DNA of 64,000 bases, taken from NCBI RefSeq assembly GCF_020092905.1, contig NZ_JAGSGB010000003.1:62001-126000 (forward strand). The letters are read 5' to 3'. The notes below the pieces were generated by a model that saw nothing but the letters and a program-made list of their open reading frames with translations, did no database searches and was not told the origin of the DNA. The position numbers were made by a program, and so were the translations under genes. Below are positions 62,038-64,000 of this stretch, in pieces; position 1 is the stretch's first letter, and each line of letters begins with the position of its first letter. The stretch comes from Pacificimonas aurantium (GTDB taxonomy: Bacteria; Pseudomonadota; Alphaproteobacteria; Sphingomonadales; Sphingomonadaceae).

Positions 62038-62857
62038 CGTCGAGCTTCTCCGCCACATGAATGAAGAAGTCTGGCCGGCTTTCCTCTCCGTCTTCCATGA
62101 AGTCCCCGTAGGTCTGAACCTTCTGGAACCCGGCCTCGCGCAGCAGCCCGCGCGTGTAGTTCTTGCGCAGCGGGAACATGTTCAGGTTGTGCTTGGACCC
62201 GTCGGGGAAGGTATATTCAAAGCGGGCGAGTCCGTCGTCCACATGAACGGGAACAGCCGTTACCTGATCGCCGCAGTAGTAATATTTGTGTTTCGTCTGG
62301 AATTTCTTACTGTCGAGGATGGCGTCGTAATTCCGCTGGTCGATGATGAGAACGCCGTCATGTTTCAGGGCGGCATAAAACTCGGCGAGCGCCCGCCTTC
62401 TGTCGGCCTCTTCGAACAGGTGCGTAAAGCTGTTGCCGAGACAGATGATGGCATCATATTTTCCGTGCACGTCCCGGTTGAGGTAGCGCCAATCGGCATG
62501 CACCGTTTTCAACATTACGTCATGTTCGACTGCATTTTGAAAGGCTTTCGCGAGCATTTCGGCAGATCCGTCAGCTGAGGTGACTGCAAATCCGGCCTTC
62601 GCGAGCTGGATGGAATGAAATCCCGTTCCCGTGGCAACATCGAGAACCGAATCCTTCCCGCGCCCTTTCAGGATATCGATGAAAAAGCGCCCCTCGCTGT
62701 CAGCGCGCTGGTTCCAGTCGATCAACTCGTCCCACTTGTCGACGAAACCCCGGATATATTCCGAGACATATTTGTCGGACGTTCGGACCCCCGTTGGGTC
62801 TTCGCCATAATCCTGCGTGGATTCCGGACGAAAAGTCTTGTCGGCCTGGTCGGTCAT
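62030..62857 (-). CDS. Glycine/sarcosine N-methyltransferase
   Basis: 275-residue SAM-dependent methyltransferase of the GSMT type, the first enzyme of betaine synthesis from glycine. The start at 62857 (MTDQADKTFRPES) follows GGGGGA. Diagnostic segments: SDKYVSEYIRGFVDKWDELIDW, VLDVATGTGFHSIQLAKAGF, ICLGNSFTHLFEEADRRRALAEFY, IIDQRNYDAILD and KYYYCGDQV. With the SDMT it forms a complete three-step pathway for the osmoprotectant glycine betaine, usual in halotolerant bacteria and uncommon in sphingomonads (my recollection). Confidence 0.94.
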   Translation of the reverse strand: MTDQADKTFRPESTQDYGEDPTGVRTSDKYVSEYIRGFVDKWDELIDWNQRADSEGRFFIDILKGRGKDSVLDVATGTGFHSIQLAKAGFAVTSADGSAEMLAKAFQNAVEHDVMLKTVHADWRYLNRDVHGKYDAIICLGNSFTHLFEEADRRRALAEFYAALKHDGVLIIDQRNYDAILDSKKFQTKHKYYYCGDQVTAVPVHVDDGLARFEYTFPDGSKHNLNMFPLRKNYTRGLLREAGFQKVQTYGDFMEDGEESRPDFFIHVAEKLDDE

Positions 62858-63028
62858 GGTCCCCCGCGCCAATAGAGTCTCTGAAAATTTCACGAGACGG
62901 GAAGGCTACGGAAGGATCGTACCAAAACCAAGCCTTGATCCAGTTTAATTTCGAAAGGCTGACTCAAGGCGCGGTATTGGCGAACAATTTTCCCACCAGT
63001 TTACACAAATGTTACGGGAATTATTCGG

Positions 63029-64000
<972 letters not shown>

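Overview
This window is a GC-rich, densely coded chromosomal segment of an alphaproteobacterium, most probably a sphingomonad (Sphingomonadaceae/Erythrobacteraceae). The indications are three large TonB-dependent receptors, several Sphingomonadales-type small proteins (the 'vgr-related' HExxH protein and the 83-aa Cys protein after hemN), alphaproteobacterial gene orders (ccoNOQP-ccoGHIS, rph-rdgB-hemW, hrcA-grpE, dnaK-dnaJ) and FNR-type boxes of the TTGAC-N4-GTCAA form. No rRNA, tRNA, CRISPR array, prophage or insertion sequence was recognised. The taxonomic call is an inference from gene content.

Layout. (1) 1-8.4 kb: urease operon ureA(partial)-B-C-E-F-G. ureG is translationally coupled to a 1130-residue fusion of an NCS1-type permease with a hybrid histidine kinase, which is coupled in turn to a LuxR-type response regulator. 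(2) 8.5-16.4 kb: a 1107-aa TonB receptor divergent from two tandem, apparently exported ureohydrolases (arginase/agmatinase fold), followed by a ferredoxin reductase. The first ureohydrolase keeps all metal ligands and the second has lost two. (3) 16.4-24.3 kb: complete cbb3 oxidase structural and assembly operon with an upstream FNR box. (4) 24.3-26.7 kb: ompW and hemN, divergent, with two FNR-like boxes between them. (5) 26.7-34.7 kb: CsaA-like tRNA-binding protein, then an iron/redox cluster (PepSY-TM protein, DUF2271, DUF4198, ApbE flavin transferase, PiuC-like hydroxylase, siderophore receptor, TonB). (6) 34-37.4 kb: TetR regulator divergent from a TonB receptor. (7) 37.5-51.9 kb: hemW-rdgB-rph, hrcA-grpE, dnaK-dnaJ, and between the chaperone modules a mixed block with a KUP C-terminal fragment, DUF885 peptidase-like protein, 2OG-Fe oxygenase, YghU-type GST, monooxygenase, lipoproteins and a copper chaperone-like protein. 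(8) 51.9-64 kb: GST, P450, thioesterase, MATE exporter, sulfotransferase-like protein, bioB, DUF808 protein, S9 peptidase, the two methyltransferases of glycine betaine synthesis, and the start of an acyl-CoA carboxylase beta subunit.

How the parts may work together. Regions 1 and 2 suggest a nitrogen-scavenging unit: a TonB receptor imports a guanidino or related compound, an exported ureohydrolase pair releases urea, and urease hydrolyses it under control of a permease-kinase sensor. This is inference; the sequence shows the neighbours, domains, start/stop overlaps and metal-ligand changes. Regions 3 and 4 look like an oxygen-limitation regulon (high-affinity oxidase, anaerobic haem synthesis, OmpW). 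Region 5 looks like an iron-acquisition/extracytoplasmic flavin cluster. The betaine genes suggest a salt-exposed habitat.

The best candidates for undescribed biology are the urease-coupled permease-kinase, the active/degenerate exported ureohydrolase pair with its mirrored 16-bp motifs, and the putative flavinylation site in the DUF2271 protein.
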